NCBI GenBank assembly: GCA_017621845.1
Contig: JAGASI010000010.1
Location: forward strand, 47,327 to 111,326
DNA length: 64,000 nucleotides
From: Muribaculaceae bacterium
Lineage (GTDB): Bacteria > Bacteroidota > Bacteroidia > Bacteroidales > Muribaculaceae
Direction: 5' to 3'
Shown: positions 63,200 through 64,000 of the stretch, in pieces
How positions within the stretch are numbered: position 1 is the first letter of the stretch
Layout of the letters: each line of letters starts with the position of its first letter
The notes under the pieces: model-generated
Database searches by the model: none
Told to the model about the DNA's origin: nothing
Seen by the model: the letters and a program-made list of their open reading frames with translations, nothing else
Position numbers and translations under genes: made by a program

Positions 63200-63781
63200 C
63201 TAATCGCGCTTACCCCATCCATCAGGATTAGGTGATGCCTCGCCGGAGTGTCCACGGGGCCGTCTCATAGCAATTGGAGCAAGTATTAACGAGAGTATAA
63301 ATCCCGATATCACAGTCAGTACAGCCAGTGGTATTACCATTTTGATTGCCGACGGCAGAGCATGGGCTTCGACGACACGTCCCAACTGTTCGGCTATTTC
63401 AAGGTCCTCCTGTCGCCCGCTGTCTTTTAATGCGACAATCATTCCATTAACAGTATTAAATATATAATCGGGGTTTATAAATTTCAAATATATATATACC
63501 ACCATGCTCATAATCAGAGTGGCAAATATCACCATCGAAATACCATGAAGGGCCGTATCGGCATACCGTGCAGTGCCGTTAGCCGACACTGCAGCTCGAC
63601 GCATATACCGGAAGACAATAAACGGCACACACAGCATCATGAGCAATACTACCCATGACAACACCGGATAGTATATCACCATCAGTCCCATAATAGCCAG
63701 TACCGAGAAATAAGCGCCTAACACAAGCCCATTCTCGGCTGCCGGCCGATATATCATGCGTGGAGTTTCTTGTCCTTCCAT
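63200..63781 (-). CDS. DUF4199 membrane protein
   Basis: 193 residues with four membrane segments (about 17-36, 40-56, 77-100 and 145-168) and the DUF4199 layout; an amphipathic region (LKDSGRQEDLEIAEQLGRVVE) lies between the third and fourth. The tail GHSGEASPNPDGWGKRD is polar. It precedes the GT2 gene, and conserved pairing suggests a shared function, possibly a flippase-like or stabilising role, which is not proven. Confidence 0.82.
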   Translation of the reverse strand: MEGQETPRMIYRPAAENGLVLGAYFSVLAIMGLMVIYYPVLSWVVLLMMLCVPFIVFRYMRRAAVSANGTARYADTALHGISMVIFATLIMSMVVYIYLKFINPDYIFNTVNGMIVALKDSGRQEDLEIAEQLGRVVEAHALPSAIKMVIPLAVLTVISGFILSLILAPIAMRRPRGHSGEASPNPDGWGKRD

Positions 63782-63802
63782 GTTGTATAGTTATTTAATC
63801 TA

Positions 63803-63810
63803 CAAAAGTA
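63803..63810 (-). promoter_or_regulatory. -7 promoter box for DUF4199-GT2
   Basis: The minus strand reads TACTTTTG (TAnnTTTG), 21 bases before the DUF4199 start. The rest of the window (63811-64000) shows no gene. Confidence 0.5.
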
Positions 63811-64000
63811 ATAATAATCTCCCAATCCTCTCCACTTATAGAAATTATTTATTCAATTAATGCACGGCTCTTTCATTTAAAATCTACATTTAAAATCTCA
63901 TGGTCGTCTTTATCAAAGCCATATTTTATAGGCGAACCTCAATGTATGCAGGATTGGTTGCGACATGATTATAAATATCTGATTCACAGCTAATTTAGCC

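Overview
The window looks like a chromosomal segment of a gut Bacteroidales bacterium, most likely a Muribaculaceae-type relative of Bacteroides. The reasons are a SusC/SusD pair, many genes preceded by a TAnnTTTG -7 promoter box instead of a Shine-Dalgarno sequence, secreted proteins with Bacteroidetes-style C-terminal tails, and Bacteroidetes-restricted families (DUF3943, DUF4199, DUF5024-like, DUF6048, DUF6452, PG0541). The family placement is inference; no rRNA or tRNA gene is visible.

Layout. 1-6.6 kb: the end of a lipoprotein, a membrane TPR/AraC regulator, a large secreted beta-helix-like protein and a zinc-ribbon membrane protein. 6.7-12.7 kb (minus): vanW-like gene and a susC/susD nutrient-uptake pair. 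13.3-19 kb: small outer-membrane barrel, tsaD, cinA, an HsdR-N-like protein, holA and a Ser/Thr kinase. 19-20 kb: two damaged small genes, a lipoprotein whose lipobox cysteine codon is TGA and a two-domain gene cut by an in-frame TAG. 20.2-21.6 kb: nhaA. 22.1-25.5 kb: a three-gene surface-glycan cassette (GT10 fucosyltransferase, MBOAT O-acyltransferase, SGNH-like protein). 25.9-30.4 kb (minus): a secreted peptidoglycan amidase fused to propeller-like repeats, with a TolB-like propeller protein. 31-34 kb: a RelA-type (p)ppGpp enzyme with a ruined hydrolase site plus a lipoprotein. 34.2-36.6 kb (minus): a phosphodiester glycosidase. 37.4-43.3 kb: a five-gene run (FdtA-like, FdtB-like, lipoprotein, SUI1, RecB-like helicase-nuclease).

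43.4-49.9 kb is the accessory part. A complete crp-like gene and a 5'-truncated near-identical copy form a 419-bp direct repeat 5,215 bp apart. Between them lie a decayed gene, a toxin-antitoxin-like pair followed by another crp-like gene, a DUF3943 protein and a YhcG/DUF1016 nuclease. This is the best candidate for an undescribed unit: an addiction-module-bearing island bounded by its own target gene, whose loss by recombination would restore one intact crp gene with its original terminator.

50.2-52.4 kb: ECF sigma factor, membrane partner and DUF5024-like secreted protein. 52.5-59 kb (minus): an orphan secretion tail, then a tripartite RND efflux operon (TolC, MFP, RND, PG0541). 59.3-63.8 kb (minus): SDR, DUF6048, DUF6452, nitroreductase, GT2 glycosyltransferase and DUF4199. 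All family calls are made by eye from the sequence; no search was run.
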